A DNA stretch of 64,000 nt from Guptibacillus hwajinpoensis (GCF_020524165.1 NZ_JAIVKU010000005.1:1-64000); one strand, 5' to 3'; counted from the first letter of the stretch, positions 1 to 9,040 are shown. Notes: a model not told the origin generated them from the sequence alone. Numbers and translations: made by a program.

Positions 1-187
1 CTCCGCTTTTCTTGTCTAGCTGCAGCGCCCAGACACTCGGTCACTTCACCTTTTCATCCGAACACAAAGACCGTGTTCAAATGAATGGGCTCCAACATCC
101 TGCGGATTTAAACTGGCCCGCTACGCTTTTCGAAGTATGTATAAGTTTTCGATGGTTTTTGTTTGAAACCTGCCTGTCCTATAAAAA
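1..187. repeat. Intergenic segment with a possible dispersed-repeat fragment
   Basis: No gene is supported here. Positions 14-29 (GTCTAGCTGCAGCGCC) resemble the core of a short noncoding repeat that I associate with intergenic regions of many Bacillaceae genomes. A CGCTTTT word also appears at 5-11 and again at 124-130. The element is cut by the window edge, so its boundaries and copy number cannot be seen. This is recognition from memory, not a comparison. Confidence 0.3.
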
Positions 188-622
188 TTAAGTTTTTCTG
201 ATGATGGCTTTTACGATGGTCCAACCGTCTGATTCTTTTCCTAACAGTTTGAAAGGAATTAGATTGGTTATTCCAACCCATAGGTTAAAGAATAGGATCC
301 AGACTGTGATGGATGATTGGAACGGATAGAGAAATGTGAGGGCGGCAATGATTAAGTTAACGAGTGGCCCCGCTATGGCAATGGCTATTTTTCCATAAGC
401 TTTTTCAGGTGGGGCGCTTATAGTCATTGCTCCTATGAAATAGAAGGCGTTAACGGCTACTTCTCCTCTTGAATGTCTCCATGTTAAGATCCTTGGCCCT
501 AATCCAAGGTGGAGTTTAACACTGGCGGAAGTAAAGATGTTTGCTGCCAGCGTATGACCTGCTTCATGCAATAACAAGCTGATGGGAGCAATGATCAGGA
601 GCACCATGAGCAAATCATTCAT
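188..622 (-). CDS. Small M50-like (site-2 protease family) membrane protein
   Basis: A 144-residue, mostly hydrophobic protein. It carries the zinc-metalloprotease motif HEAGH at residues 19-23 inside the first membrane segment, and a second family-type motif, NLIP at 120-123 followed by DG at 132-133. In M50 proteases the two histidines and a distal Asp bind zinc and the HExxH Glu is catalytic; all can be placed here. About four membrane segments are apparent. The ATG follows a GGAGT ribosome site. It is short for the family and has no PDZ domain, so it may be a minimal intramembrane protease or a non-proteolytic relative. Substrate unknown. It is separated from ylaN by a terminator and forms its own unit. 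Confidence 0.75.
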   Translation of the reverse strand: MNDLLMVLLIIAPISLLLHEAGHTLAANIFTSASVKLHLGLGPRILTWRHSRGEVAVNAFYFIGAMTISAPPEKAYGKIAIAIAGPLVNLIIAALTFLYPFQSSITVWILFFNLWVGITNLIPFKLLGKESDGWTIVKAIIRKT

Positions 623-780
623 ATGTATCTACTCCTAAAATCTTCTGAATTCTTTCATAACCTACTCGTATTCTATCATATTTTCTTTTGATTATCGGAA
701 ATTTATGTGTCTGTTATAAGGTGAACATAACAGCCCACTTGACTTCCCTCCTCAATTAGAAGGGAAACTAAAAAAACAAA

Positions 781-812
781 AAGCTCAAACTATCCAAGAT
801 AGTTTGAGCTTT
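781..812 (-). terminator. Rho-independent terminator of ylaM-ylaN
   Basis: Perfect inverted repeat (AAGCTCAAACTAT / ATAGTTTGAGCTT) with a T-rich run on the minus strand, just after the ylaN stop. Confidence 0.85.
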
Positions 813-814
813 CA

Positions 815-1096
815 TTATTTCCTCATACTAGCTTCATGAAGAGCTGAAAGCTGGCGCTCAAGTGATTCAAGCAATTCTTTTCCATCCTCTTCATTAACCA
901 ATCCAAGACGAACCGCGAAGTCAATTTCGCGAGATAAACCAAACATTTGCGTATCTAGAACCTCTTCATACAGAGGACATTGAGGCATCGTTAAATTTTC
1001 CATTTGAACTTCGATAAGTTTTAGGATCTTATGAGCATCGGCCTTTAACAGCTCGTATGCTTTTTCACGATGTCCTGTTGCCATACCAGTTGACAA
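815..1096 (-). CDS. ylaN: YlaN family protein (UPF0358/DUF1507)
   Basis: About 93 residues, the length of YlaN proteins. The family core is clear: [19 protein letters not shown] in the middle, followed by [11 protein letters not shown]. Members are small helical proteins. The Staphylococcus aureus member has been reported to bind iron(II) and relieve Fur repression; I transfer that only as family knowledge. The start is placed at the TTG codon at 1094-1096, because GGAGGG lies 7 bases upstream of it. An upstream in-frame ATG at 1183 would add 29 hydrophobic residues foreign to the family. It follows the glutaminase gene with a gap of about 90 bases and is probably co-transcribed with it. Confidence 0.85.
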   Translation of the reverse strand: MSTGMATGHREKAYELLKADAHKILKLIEVQMENLTMPQCPLYEEVLDTQMFGLSREIDFAVRLGLVNEEDGKELLESLERQLSALHEASMRK

Positions 1097-1189
1097 ATCT
1101 GATCCCTCCGTTCCCTTTCCCATTCCTTCTATTATCATAAAAGGAATATAAAAAAATTGCAAGAAAAAGCAGGGTAAACGCATGCATGT

Positions 1190-2119
1190 TTAGAAAATAC
1201 TTAGTCCATATTGTGAAGATAAATTTTCAAGAAGTTTATTTCCTGCAATGCTATTTCCTTTTGCATCAAGAGGCGGACTGTAGACACCTATCCCCATTTC
1301 ATTAGGTACGAGGCTTAAAATCCCACCTGAAACCCCACTCTTCGCAGGTATGGCGACATTAATAGCAAATTCACCTGAAGCGTTGTACATACCACATGTC
1401 ACCATAAAGGTTTTGACAATTCTCGCAATGTATCTAGGAATGATACGTCGCTCTGTTTCGGGATCCCTGCCTTCATTCGCCAGAACCATCCCAATCCTTG
1501 CTAGATCTTTACAGTTCACTTCAATCGCGCACTGCTTCGTGTAGGCTTCAAGAAGCATTTCCACGTCGTCGTCAATGATTCCATGCTGCTTCATGAAATA
1601 GCTTAAGGCTCTATTAAGGTTGGCAGACTCATACTCTGAATCGGCTACTTCCATATTAATTCCGATACTTGAGTTATTCGTCATGTCATGAATCAACTGC
1701 AAAATACGTCCAACTTTTTCTTCCACTGAGCTTCCATGAATCATATTTGTCACAACTAATGCACCAGCATTAATCATTGGGTTAAGAGGTTTTGAAGGGA
1801 CCATCGTCTCAAGCTTCGCAATTGAATTAAATGGGTCTCCCGTTGGCTCCATTCCAACTCTTGAAAAAACGTGCTCCTCTCCTGCATCCATAATGGCAAG
1901 AGCTAACGTAAGAACTTTGGATATGCTTTGTAGGGTGAATTTTTCTGCCACATCACCAGCAGACAAACAGCCTTCTTCCTTTGAATAAATGGCAATGGCG
2001 AGTTTATCAGGCTCAGCCTTTGCAAGAGCTGGAATATAGTCTGCTACTTTTCCGTCCTTTGTAAAAGGTTTGCTACGCCTAACTAGCTCTATTAATTCTT
2101 CTTCTGTACGACATCTCAT
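1190..2119 (-). CDS. glsA: Glutaminase (GlsA family, YlaM-type)
   Basis: Hydrolyses L-glutamine to glutamate and ammonia in the cytoplasm. It has the serine-dependent beta-lactamase-like fold; the SxxK motif is in [14 protein letters not shown], and [12 protein letters not shown] and KSGVSGGI are typical family blocks. With the start at the ATG at 2117-2119 (GGGAGGA 7 bases upstream) the protein has 309 residues, the same as B. subtilis YlaM. An upstream in-frame start would add 51 unrelated residues and run into the divergent ylaL gene. Gene order with ylaL and ylaN matches B. subtilis, so this is the ylaM rather than the ybgJ paralogue. Confidence 0.92.
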   Translation of the reverse strand: MRCRTEEELIELVRRSKPFTKDGKVADYIPALAKAEPDKLAIAIYSKEEGCLSAGDVAEKFTLQSISKVLTLALAIMDAGEEHVFSRVGMEPTGDPFNSIAKLETMVPSKPLNPMINAGALVVTNMIHGSSVEEKVGRILQLIHDMTNNSSIGINMEVADSEYESANLNRALSYFMKQHGIIDDDVEMLLEAYTKQCAIEVNCKDLARIGMVLANEGRDPETERRIIPRYIARIVKTFMVTCGMYNASGEFAINVAIPAKSGVSGGILSLVPNEMGIGVYSPPLDAKGNSIAGNKLLENLSSQYGLSIF

Positions 2120-2237
2120 ATAAAATCCTCCCGCTCGAAACAAATTGACTCTCACCCTACTGTTCCCCAAATGTGACAAATGCAAGCATAACCGGTATAC
2201 TTGGTTTGCAAAAGATTTTGATAGCGGGGTGTAGTAG

Positions 2238-2726
2238 ATGGAAACGATTCTACCCATTAAGGGGAAAGTCAATTACGCCATTACCTTAGATGCAAGCGTA
2301 TGGATTTTTGATGATCGTAAGATTGAACTAGATGAATTTTTAAAATTTGACGAGTCGAACAAAAAGAATGAGAACGATTACATCCGTGCTCAAGCAGAAC
2401 GGTGGGAAAGAGAACGCACAGGGATCAAACCTCCAGTTAACAAAAGCATTAAACGTTTCGAGAAAGAACGCGTACTAACTGGAAGCTTTGTTATTCCGTT
2501 ACAACCGTTTCTATCAAATGCAGAACCCGCTAGTGACAGGGTTCAGCTTGAATCAAGGGATGGTCAACAGCATGTTTTATCACTGGAAGAAGCGATGAAC
2601 GGCTTTCTTCGCTTTTCTAAAGACGGAAAGCCGCTCAGGGAGGATGGACCTACCCACTTCTATTTTGGAGATGGTTCTAACGCTTCAGAACCTATTAAAA
2701 ACGTTTCAGCCATTACTGTCATTTAA
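2238..2726 (+). CDS. ylaL: YlaL-like conserved protein
   Basis: A soluble, highly charged protein of 162 residues with no signal peptide or membrane segment. It is identified as YlaL by length and by its place between ylaM and ylaK, as in B. subtilis. The family function is not established. The ATG is preceded by a GGGGTG site. It is divergent from glsA. Its TAA stop overlaps the stop of the convergent PhoH-type gene by 4 bases, both stops sharing TTTAA at 2722-2726, with no terminator hairpin between them. Confidence 0.75.
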   Translation: METILPIKGKVNYAITLDASVWIFDDRKIELDEFLKFDESNKKNENDYIRAQAERWERERTGIKPPVNKSIKRFEKERVLTGSFVIPLQPFLSNAEPASDRVQLESRDGQQHVLSLEEAMNGFLRFSKDGKPLREDGPTHFYFGDGSNASEPIKNVSAITVI

Positions 2727-4051
2727 AGGAGATCAGCTGCAATTCGGGCAAGTAGAGATCGCTCACCTTTCTCAAGCTTAACATGTCCGCTGAGCGGCTG
2801 ATCTTTAAATTTTTCTACTACATAAGTGAGTCCATTTGTGTATTCATCTAGATAAGGGTGATCGATTTGCTGTGGATCTCCGAGAAGAACTATCTTACTT
2901 CCTTCTCCCACTCTCGTTAGAATGGTTTTCACTTCATGCTTCGTTAAATTCTGCGCTTCATCGATAATAATATATTGATCAGGTAAACTTCGCCCTCGAA
3001 TATACGTCAGCGCTTCTACTTGGATGGAACCGATTCCCGATAGGATCTTTTCAAGTTCACCCGTTTTTTTCACATTAAACAGGTACTCCAAATTATCATA
3101 AATAGGCTGCATCCAGGGCCGTAGCTTCTCTTCTTTCTCACCCGGTAAAAAACCAATATCTTTCCCGACTGGTACTATTGGCCTTGCAATAAAAAGCTTC
3201 TTGTAACGATTCATATCTTCTGTTTGCATTAAACCTGCCGCCATCGCAAGTAGTGTTTTCCCCGTTCCCGCCTTCCCTACTAAAGTGACGAGAGGAATGT
3301 CATTTCGAACAAGCAGATCTAATGCCATTCTTTGCTGAACATTTCGAGGACCGATTCCCCACATATACTCTGTTTCCATCGCTGTTTTTTCAATTCTTTT
3401 TCCGTTTTTATCAACTTTTCCGATTCCTGATGAGGATGCCTGTATAGGGTCTTTAAGAATCACATACTGGTTAGGATAAAGAGGTTTTCCCTTTAATTTC
3501 TTTGCATCAATAAAATGCTGTTCAAAAAATTGATTCAATAGTTCTGAATCAATATACCTTTCTTCATATCCCGTGTATATTTGATTAAATTCAACAACTC
3601 GATCGGTTAAAAAATCCTCCGCCTGTATTCCCATCGCATCTGCTTTAACACGAACTAACGCATCCTTGCTTACTAAGATAACGGTACGTCCAGATTTTAA
3701 TTTCCCTTCTTCTAAAAATAAATTTAACGCTACAGCTAGAATTCGATTGTCATTTGTTTTCTCTACAAATTTATCTTGTAAATATTGAAATGATCGATGG
3801 TTGAGTTCGATTCGAAGCGTCCCTCCATTTTCTAAAGGGATCGATTCATGAAGCTTTCCTCTTTCACGAAAACCATCAATCATGCGAGAAACTTGCCTTG
3901 CATTCCTCCCAATTTCATCCATATACCTTTTCTTTGAATCCACTTCCTCTAATACGACTGCCGGAATGACAATTTCATTCGTATCAAACGAATAAATCGC
4001 ATTTGGATCCTGGAGTAACACGTTAGTATCTAGGACGTAAACCTTATCCAA
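2723..4051 (-). CDS. ylaK: PIN domain plus PhoH-type ATPase (YlaK)
   Basis: An N-terminal PIN domain (YVLDTNVLL from residue 6 by the longer frame, acidic residues typical of these RNases) is joined to a C-terminal PhoH-like P-loop ATPase. Walker A is GKAGTGKT near residue 260 and Walker B is IIIDEAQN near 362. This PhoH2-type architecture belongs to predicted ATP-driven RNA helicase/RNase proteins; the physiological substrate is unknown. The TTG start at 4049-4051 lies 7 bases after AGGAGG and gives 442 residues, the size of B. subtilis YlaK. The GTG one codon earlier would sit too close to the ribosome site. Divergent from ylaJ. Confidence 0.9.
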   Translation of the reverse strand: MDKVYVLDTNVLLQDPNAIYSFDTNEIVIPAVVLEEVDSKKRYMDEIGRNARQVSRMIDGFRERGKLHESIPLENGGTLRIELNHRSFQYLQDKFVEKTNDNRILAVALNLFLEEGKLKSGRTVILVSKDALVRVKADAMGIQAEDFLTDRVVEFNQIYTGYEERYIDSELLNQFFEQHFIDAKKLKGKPLYPNQYVILKDPIQASSSGIGKVDKNGKRIEKTAMETEYMWGIGPRNVQQRMALDLLVRNDIPLVTLVGKAGTGKTLLAMAAGLMQTEDMNRYKKLFIARPIVPVGKDIGFLPGEKEEKLRPWMQPIYDNLEYLFNVKKTGELEKILSGIGSIQVEALTYIRGRSLPDQYIIIDEAQNLTKHEVKTILTRVGEGSKIVLLGDPQQIDHPYLDEYTNGLTYVVEKFKDQPLSGHVKLEKGERSLLARIAADLL

Positions 4052-4224
4052 CACTTCGCCTCCTGACCAAATTTAAATTGCTGTAACAGGTACGAAAAAC
4101 AGTTGGGACTATCTACGTTTTCTATAATCTATGAACGAGCGTATAAAGTTAGACGGTTATTCAGAAAATAATTAACAAACTGCAGTGATTTGTTTCTAAA
4201 TCGCTCACGACGGAGGTAATCAAT

Positions 4225-4812
4225 TTGAAAAAAATGCGATGGAGTATCGCCCTTTTTCTTCTTGTAGCATGTCAGGCAAATGATGAACCTGTTGCTGAAA
4301 AAAAGGAGCAGACGGAGCGAGTGCAATATGTAAAGCAGTCTGTGCGCACGCCTAGGAATGAAGATTTATCAGCTACAGAGATAGCAGAACATCTCGTTAC
4401 AGTTGCAAAGCAAGTTCCTGATGTAAATGATGCCACTGCGGTTGTTACTGGCAAATATGCGGTGGTGGGCATTGATGTGAACCAAAAGCTGGATCGCTCT
4501 CGTGTTAGCTCAATCAAATACACGGTCGCAGAAGCGCTACAAAAAGATCCTTATGGGGCAAATGCTGTGATAACAGCCGATGCGGACACGACTTACCGTT
4601 TAAAACAGATGGCCACTGAAATCAAGCGAGGACATCCTATAGGGGGCATTATGGAAGAACTCGCAGATATTGTCGGTAGATTAATGCCAGAAGTCCCAAG
4701 CACACCAAACAAATCAGAGCCAGAACCGGTACGCTCAAATGATAAACAGCTACCTGGAACAAAAGAGAAAGAATTAAAACAACAGCAGGAAAAGCAAGAT
4801 TTAGACAGGTAA
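4225..4812 (+). CDS. ylaJ: YhcN/YlaJ family sporulation-type lipoprotein
   Basis: A 195-residue secreted lipoprotein. A short signal peptide ends in a lipobox LVAC with the acylated Cys at residue 16. It is followed by a folded YhcN/YlaJ-type domain (about residues 45-150, with the VNDATAVVTGKYAVVGIDV block) and a Gln/Lys-rich hydrophilic tail. Relatives are found in the forespore inner membrane and are linked to spore germination or cortex; here the role is inferred. It starts with TTG at 4225, 7 bases after GGAGGT at 4212-4217. It is monocistronic, ending in a strong bidirectional hairpin. Confidence 0.88.
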   Translation: MKKMRWSIALFLLVACQANDEPVAEKKEQTERVQYVKQSVRTPRNEDLSATEIAEHLVTVAKQVPDVNDATAVVTGKYAVVGIDVNQKLDRSRVSSIKYTVAEALQKDPYGANAVITADADTTYRLKQMATEIKRGHPIGGIMEELADIVGRLMPEVPSTPNKSEPEPVRSNDKQLPGTKEKELKQQQEKQDLDR

Positions 4813-4823
4813 GTCAATTCTAA

Positions 4824-4866
4824 CTAAAAAAAGACATGAGCCTACCGGCTCATGTCTTTTTTTAGT
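4824..4866. terminator. Bidirectional terminator between ylaJ and the convergent flavin-family gene
   Basis: The stem AAAAAAAGACATGAGCC / GGCTCATGTCTTTTTTT has A and T runs on both flanks, so it can end transcription from both sides. The last codons and stop of the minus-strand gene lie inside the hairpin. Confidence 0.9.
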
Positions 4867-5306
4867 TCCGCCATAACCGAACGATCTAACTTGGCAGCAG
4901 CTTCTGGGTCATAAATTTTTTCATAAGCAGGTTCAACCGACATTTTTGCACCATAAAACATGACATCTCGCACTTCTTTAATTGAAAGCTTAAACTTCGT
5001 CAGCTTAAGCGGAACGTTTTCCATCTTTTCTTCAATTAAAGAAGCTCTTCCATTGATCGCATATGTGCTTTCATTTCCAATTAGCGTGATGGAAATTTGA
5101 TCATTCCCTTTTATATTGGATACAATTCTCGATTTTTGATCGACTGCAAATACAATTGATTGATCATCGACTGCATATAACCAGGAAATGGCACTGACGT
5201 TTGGACCAGATGTTTCGTGATCAATTGTCGATAGAAGAACATACTGCTCCCTTTTAAGCAATGTTAGAAGATCATTTGAAAGCGTAACGTCTACTTTATT
5301 TGGCAT
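4842..5306 (-). CDS. Pyridoxamine 5'-phosphate oxidase-like split-barrel protein
   Basis: A soluble protein of 154 residues with the split beta-barrel pattern of the PNPOx-like FMN-binding superfamily: LSTIDHETSGPNVSAISWLYAV followed by SIVFAVDQKSRIVSNIKG, the region that normally contacts flavin phosphate. The precise activity (FMN, F420 or heme handling) cannot be told. The ATG at 5304-5306 has GGAGGG 7 bases upstream; the longer in-frame TTG overlaps that site and is rejected. It sits between ylaJ and ylaI, where I do not recall a gene in B. subtilis, so it looks like an insertion into the yla cluster. Confidence 0.75.
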   Translation of the reverse strand: MPNKVDVTLSNDLLTLLKREQYVLLSTIDHETSGPNVSAISWLYAVDDQSIVFAVDQKSRIVSNIKGNDQISITLIGNESTYAINGRASLIEEKMENVPLKLTKFKLSIKEVRDVMFYGAKMSVEPAYEKIYDPEAAAKLDRSVMAELKKDMSR

Positions 5307-5406
5307 AACTATTCCCTCCAATTAATTCCTTTAATCTAACGCATTATACTGCAAAGGATCGGTTTATTCATGCTATACTAACAACATGGAATGAGAGGTG
5401 TTAACA

Positions 5407-5607
5407 ATGCGTGTCAAATGTGTCCTATGTGATAAAATCGAAAAAATCGAAAGCGGTAGTCCGCTAGCTAAAAAACTACGCAACAGACCGATCCACACTT
5501 ATATGTGTGACACCTGCGATGAGCGAATCGAAACTCGCACGAAAGAACGAAAAGATACGGGGAATTTCAAGCTGTTTCATCAGGATGAAACAAACGATGA
5601 GTGGTAA
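5407..5607 (+). CDS. ylaI: YlaI-type small zinc-ribbon protein (DUF2197)
   Basis: 66 residues with two CxxC pairs, CVLC at residues 5-8 and CDTC near 34-37, the spacing of a zinc ribbon, followed by a charged tail. It matches YlaI in size and neighbourhood. Function unknown; a nucleic-acid or protein-binding role is only an inference from the fold. The ATG at 5407 is chosen because GAGAGGTG ends 6 bases before it; a GTG at 5398 overlaps that site. The following membrane-protein gene overlaps its 3' end, so the two are probably translated from one message. Confidence 0.8.
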   Translation: MRVKCVLCDKIEKIESGSPLAKKLRNRPIHTYMCDTCDERIETRTKERKDTGNFKLFHQDETNDEW

Positions 5608-6040
5608 AATCAAGTCAGGTCTTTTAGCTGGTGCGATTTCAGGAATTGCTCTTGGGTTCTTCCTAAAAGGCATCGAAGCCGTAACAGGAAAGCTTGTGTA
5701 TACGCTCCTTCTAAACATTGATTTTATACCTGTTATCGGGCAAATAAATTGGCCTGAATGGATTGAATTCGTTTTTCACCTTTTCATCTCTCTGATTATT
5801 GGTGTCGTCTACAGTATTGGAAGCTCACGATACTTCCCTCAACAACGAAAAGCACAGGCGATTTTGGCCTACGTCCTAACGCTACCAACCGTTCTTCTAT
5901 ACTTTCCTCTCACATACCTTGCAATTAAACAAACTCCGGGCTTATGGGATTTTACAGCCATTACCTACTGGACGCTCGGACATTTGATTTATGCAGCGGT
6001 ATTGTTTGTTGCCTATACGCGTGAATATACCTTCGATTAA
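5585..6040 (+). CDS. Small polytopic membrane protein, unrecognised (possibly YqhR/YagU-like)
   Basis: About 150 residues with four predicted membrane segments: SGLLAGAISGIALGFFL, FVFHLFISLIIGVVYSI, AILAYVLTLPTVLLYFPLTY and a C-terminal one ending before YTREYTFD. The first segment has the Gly/Ala-rich look of YqhR or DUF1440-type proteins, but I am not certain of the family. The start is ambiguous between ATG at 5585 and ATG at 5597; the AGG at 5582-5584 fits the latter better. Either way the gene overlaps ylaI. A terminator follows directly. Confidence 0.65.
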   Translation: MKQTMSGKIKSGLLAGAISGIALGFFLKGIEAVTGKLVYTLLLNIDFIPVIGQINWPEWIEFVFHLFISLIIGVVYSIGSSRYFPQQRKAQAILAYVLTLPTVLLYFPLTYLAIKQTPGLWDFTAITYWTLGHLIYAAVLFVAYTREYTFD

Positions 6041-6074
6041 GAAAGACGTGCCTCGAGCACGCCTTTCTTTTTTT
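6041..6074 (+). terminator. Terminator after the ylaI-membrane protein unit
   Basis: GAAAGACGTGC / GCACGCCTTTC hairpin followed by a run of T, immediately after the stop codon at 6040. Confidence 0.8.
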
Positions 6075-6348
6075 ACTGATGATTATATTTTGGTTCATTT
6101 TCAATCGAAGTTAATAATGCTTCGATCAATTCTACAGGAAATTTCTTTGAATCTTCTTTGCCATTTTGGCGATAGCGAACAACGTAATATTCTTGTGACA
6201 CTTCCACATCTAAATCCGACACCTGATGATCTTCCGTTAATATTTCAAGAAAGAATGCATACGTATCTTGGGCAGCCTGATCGTCTTGCCTTTCGTTGGC
6301 CACAACTTTAATACTGAGCCAATTGTACATAGTATCCTGAAGATTCAA
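6073..6348 (-). CDS. Conserved hypothetical acidic protein
   Basis: 91 residues, soluble, acidic, with no recognised motif. The middle reads as two or three beta strands (DLDVEVSQEYYVVRYRQNG) between helices. I do not recognise the family. It starts at TTG (6346-6348) 5-6 bases after GGAGGG and lies only 18 bases downstream of ylaH, so the two are probably co-transcribed. Its stop overlaps the T run of the convergent terminator. Confidence 0.6.
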   Translation of the reverse strand: MNLQDTMYNWLSIKVVANERQDDQAAQDTYAFFLEILTEDHQVSDLDVEVSQEYYVVRYRQNGKEDSKKFPVELIEALLTSIENEPKYNHQ

Positions 6349-6366
6349 AGCTTCCCTCCTTTGACG

Positions 6367-6687
6367 TTAGGCTTCTTTTTTCTTCGACTGATTGAGTCGT
6401 ACCTTATAGATAATTAATACGACAGCCGAAGCCACTAATCCTTCAGCAACAGGCAATCCTATTCCAAAAAAGGTTAATGGAAAACAGCCAATAACTAAAA
6501 CAGCGTATACGATGACGTTTTTAAGGAGCGGTAGTTTTTTGGCAAAGCCAAGACGATAAACGATAATACAAAGGATAACAATAATTGCATATAGCAAATA
6601 AAATCCCATCGTCATATTATCTTCAATGCCAACTAACTTCGCGAAAAAAGATAAATCTTCAGGTGCAATAGTCGATTCCGTATTCAT
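6367..6687 (-). CDS. ylaH: YlaH-like membrane protein
   Basis: 106 residues with three hydrophobic segments (MTMGFYLLYAIIVILCIIVY; VIVYAVLVIGCFPLTFFGIG; VAEGLVASAVVLIIY) and a basic C terminus. Length and location next to typA match B. subtilis YlaH; the family has no known function. The ATG is preceded by GGGGGTGG. It is separated from typA by the typA terminator and has its own ribosome site, so it is likely a separate unit with the 91-codon gene. Confidence 0.8.
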   Translation of the reverse strand: MNTESTIAPEDLSFFAKLVGIEDNMTMGFYLLYAIIVILCIIVYRLGFAKKLPLLKNVIVYAVLVIGCFPLTFFGIGLPVAEGLVASAVVLIIYKVRLNQSKKKEA

Positions 6688-6802
6688 TTTTCCACCCCCG
6701 ATATAAAAGCATAATAAATGAAATCACAAATAAAAGTAAACGATTTCTTTGCATTTCGAAAAAAAATCCTACAGAGAGGAGAATTTCGTAAGTATATAAA
6801 AA

Positions 6803-6834
6803 GCGATCCAAAAGGGATGCCCCTTTTGAATCGC
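6803..6834 (-). terminator. Terminator of typA
   Basis: GCGATCCAAAAGGG / CCCCTTTTGAATCGC stem just past the typA stop, with T-rich sequence following on the minus strand. Confidence 0.8.
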
Positions 6835-6845
6835 CTCAGACACCC

Positions 6846-8678
6846 TTATTGGGCTGTTTTTTTCTTTTTAGCGTGCTTTTCACGTTCGTTTTTATCAAGA
6901 ATTTTCTTACGAAGACGGATTGATTCTGGAGTCACTTCGCAATACTCATCATCGTTCAAGTACTCAAGTGCTTCTTCCAGCGTAAGCACGCGAGGTTTCT
7001 TCATAGAAACAGTTTGATCTTTGTTTGCAGAACGCATGTTAGTCATCTGCTTCACCTTAACGATGTTAACAGTAATGTCATTTTCACGCGTATGCTCTCC
7101 AACAATCATGCCTTCATATACTTCAGTACCTGGAGCAACGAAGATTGTACCACGGTCTTCAACACCCATAATACCGTATTCTGATGCTTTTCCTTTTTCC
7201 ATGGAAACAAGCACACCAGCACGACGTCCGCCTACACGACCGCTAATAAGAGGCATGTATGATTCGAACGTATGGTTGATAATCCCGTATCCACGTGTTT
7301 GTGTAAGGAACTCAGTAGAGTAACCAATCAAACCACGAGCAGGAACCATAAATTCAAGACGAACTTGACCTGATCCGTTGTTCACCATGTTGACCATTTC
7401 ACCTTTACGCTCTCCAAGTGATTCCATAACAGAACCAGTGTAATCTTCAGGTACGTCAATTTGAACACGCTCTACAGGCTCACTTGCAACACCATCGATT
7501 TCACGAACGATAACTTCAGGTTTTGACACTTGAAGCTCGTATCCTTCACGACGCATGTTTTCAATCAAGATTGAAAGGTGAAGCTCACCGCGTCCTGATA
7601 CGACCCATGCATCTGGTGATTCTGTGTTTTCCACTCGAAGTGAAACGTCTGTTTCAAGCTGAGCTCTTAGGCGCTCTTCAATTTTACGACTTGTGATGTA
7701 CTTTCCTTCTTTACCTGCAAAAGGACTGTTATTCACAAGGAACGTCATTTGAAGTGTTGGCTCATCAATGCGAAGAATCGGAAGTGCTTCCTGATGATCC
7801 GCCGGACAAACTGTTTCACCAACGTTGATTTCTTCCATTCCAGAAACGGCAACTAGATCACCAGCTTTTGCTTCCTCGATCTCCACTCGCTTCAAACCAA
7901 TGAAACCAAATAGTTTTGTTACTCTAAATTGTTTAACGGTACCATCGATCTTCATTAAAGCAACCTGTTGGCCAACTTTCATCGTTCCTCTAAACACACG
8001 TCCGATACCAATTCTTCCAAGATAATCGTTATAGTCAAGAAGCGTAATCTGGAATTGAAGTGGCTCGTCACTATTATCAAGAGGAGCTGGAATATTATCA
8101 ATAATCGTGTCCATAAGAACTTTCATATTGTCATCCTGTACTTCAGGATCAAGACTAGCTGTACCATTGATTGCTGAAGCATAAACAACCGGGAAGTCTA
8201 GCTGATCTTCGTCCGCTCCAAGATCAATAAATAGATCAATGACTTCATCAACCACTTCTGCAGGACGTGCAGCTGGACGGTCAATTTTGTTAAGAACAAC
8301 AATCGGTGTTAATTTTTGTTCAAGTGCTTTCTTTAATACGAAACGCGTTTGTGGCATACAGCCTTCATAAGCGTCAACGACAAGAAGAACACCATCTACC
8401 ATTTTCATGATACGTTCAACTTCGCCACCAAAGTCAGCGTGACCAGGTGTATCCATGATGTTGATTCGTTTGTCTTCATAGTTAATTGCCGTATTTTTAG
8501 CTAGGATGGTAATCCCGCGTTCTCTTTCAAGGTCATTCGAATCCATCGCACGTTCGCTTACTTGCTCGTTGTCACGAAACGTACCAGACTGATGAAGCAT
8601 TTGGTCTACCAGCGTCGTTTTACCGTGGTCAACGTGGGCAATGATTGCGATGTTACGAATATCTTCTCTTATTGCCAT
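6846..8678 (-). CDS. typA: Translational GTPase TypA/BipA
   Basis: A 610-residue ribosome-associated GTPase related to EF-G, linked to ribosome assembly and stress or low-temperature growth. G1 is AHVDHGKT at residues 14-21, switch I RGIT at 54-57, G3 DTPGH at 76-80 and G4 NKID at 130-133. These are followed by the beta-barrel domain, the EF-G-like domains and the family C-terminal domain with TQTRGYGIINHTF. Length equals the usual 610-615. The ATG lies 8 bases after GAGGAGAG. It is the ylaG position of the B. subtilis cluster, divergent from ylaF. Confidence 0.97.
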   Translation of the reverse strand: MAIREDIRNIAIIAHVDHGKTTLVDQMLHQSGTFRDNEQVSERAMDSNDLERERGITILAKNTAINYEDKRINIMDTPGHADFGGEVERIMKMVDGVLLVVDAYEGCMPQTRFVLKKALEQKLTPIVVLNKIDRPAARPAEVVDEVIDLFIDLGADEDQLDFPVVYASAINGTASLDPEVQDDNMKVLMDTIIDNIPAPLDNSDEPLQFQITLLDYNDYLGRIGIGRVFRGTMKVGQQVALMKIDGTVKQFRVTKLFGFIGLKRVEIEEAKAGDLVAVSGMEEINVGETVCPADHQEALPILRIDEPTLQMTFLVNNSPFAGKEGKYITSRKIEERLRAQLETDVSLRVENTESPDAWVVSGRGELHLSILIENMRREGYELQVSKPEVIVREIDGVASEPVERVQIDVPEDYTGSVMESLGERKGEMVNMVNNGSGQVRLEFMVPARGLIGYSTEFLTQTRGYGIINHTFESYMPLISGRVGGRRAGVLVSMEKGKASEYGIMGVEDRGTIFVAPGTEVYEGMIVGEHTRENDITVNIVKVKQMTNMRSANKDQTVSMKKPRVLTLEEALEYLNDDEYCEVTPESIRLRKKILDKNEREKHAKKKKTAQ

Positions 8679-8829
8679 TAATTATTCTCTCCTCGTATTC
8701 TCGTCTTATTTCTGACGATAAACTCAATAACTAGACCATTATAACACAAATATCGCTTTAGGCGAAATTTCTCTTCTTTCACCATTCACTACGTTATTGT
8801 ACACTAGTATTATAAAGGGGGCGCTTCAC

Positions 8830-9003
8830 ATGAATAAGCATCAATTCCTTTTACTCTTAATGGCCATTCTGGCGGTTGCAAGCATGTGCGCAATCGGTAT
8901 ATCTATAGCGGAACAAAGCTGGATCGGCGGACTTCTTTCATTTATTGGAGTAGGTTTCTTTATGGGAATGGGTTTTCGAATTAAACGAAAAGCTGAACAA
9001 TAA
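8830..9003 (+). CDS. ylaF: YlaF-like small membrane protein (DUF5325)
   Basis: 57 residues: two membrane segments (FLLLLMAILAVASMCAIGISI and SWIGGLLSFIGVGFFMGMGF) and a basic tail RIKRKAEQ. It is identified by size, topology and its place divergent from typA. Function unknown. The ATG at 8830 follows AGGGGG by about 8 bases; an upstream in-frame ATG at 8797 has no ribosome site. It ends in a bidirectional hairpin. Confidence 0.78.
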   Translation: MNKHQFLLLLMAILAVASMCAIGISIAEQSWIGGLLSFIGVGFFMGMGFRIKRKAEQ

Positions 9004-9040
9004 GAACAAAGGCGTTCTAGTTGAACGCCTTTGTTCTTAT
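9001..9040. terminator. Bidirectional terminator between ylaF and the acetyltransferase gene
   Basis: AAGAACAAAGGCGTTC / GAACGCCTTTGTTCTT perfect stem spanning the gap between two convergent stops. Confidence 0.88.

Noticed and set aside
6041..6311. Plus-strand frame of 106 codons overlapping the 91-codon minus gene
   Set aside because: Starts inside the preceding membrane-protein gene, crosses a terminator, and has no ribosome site.
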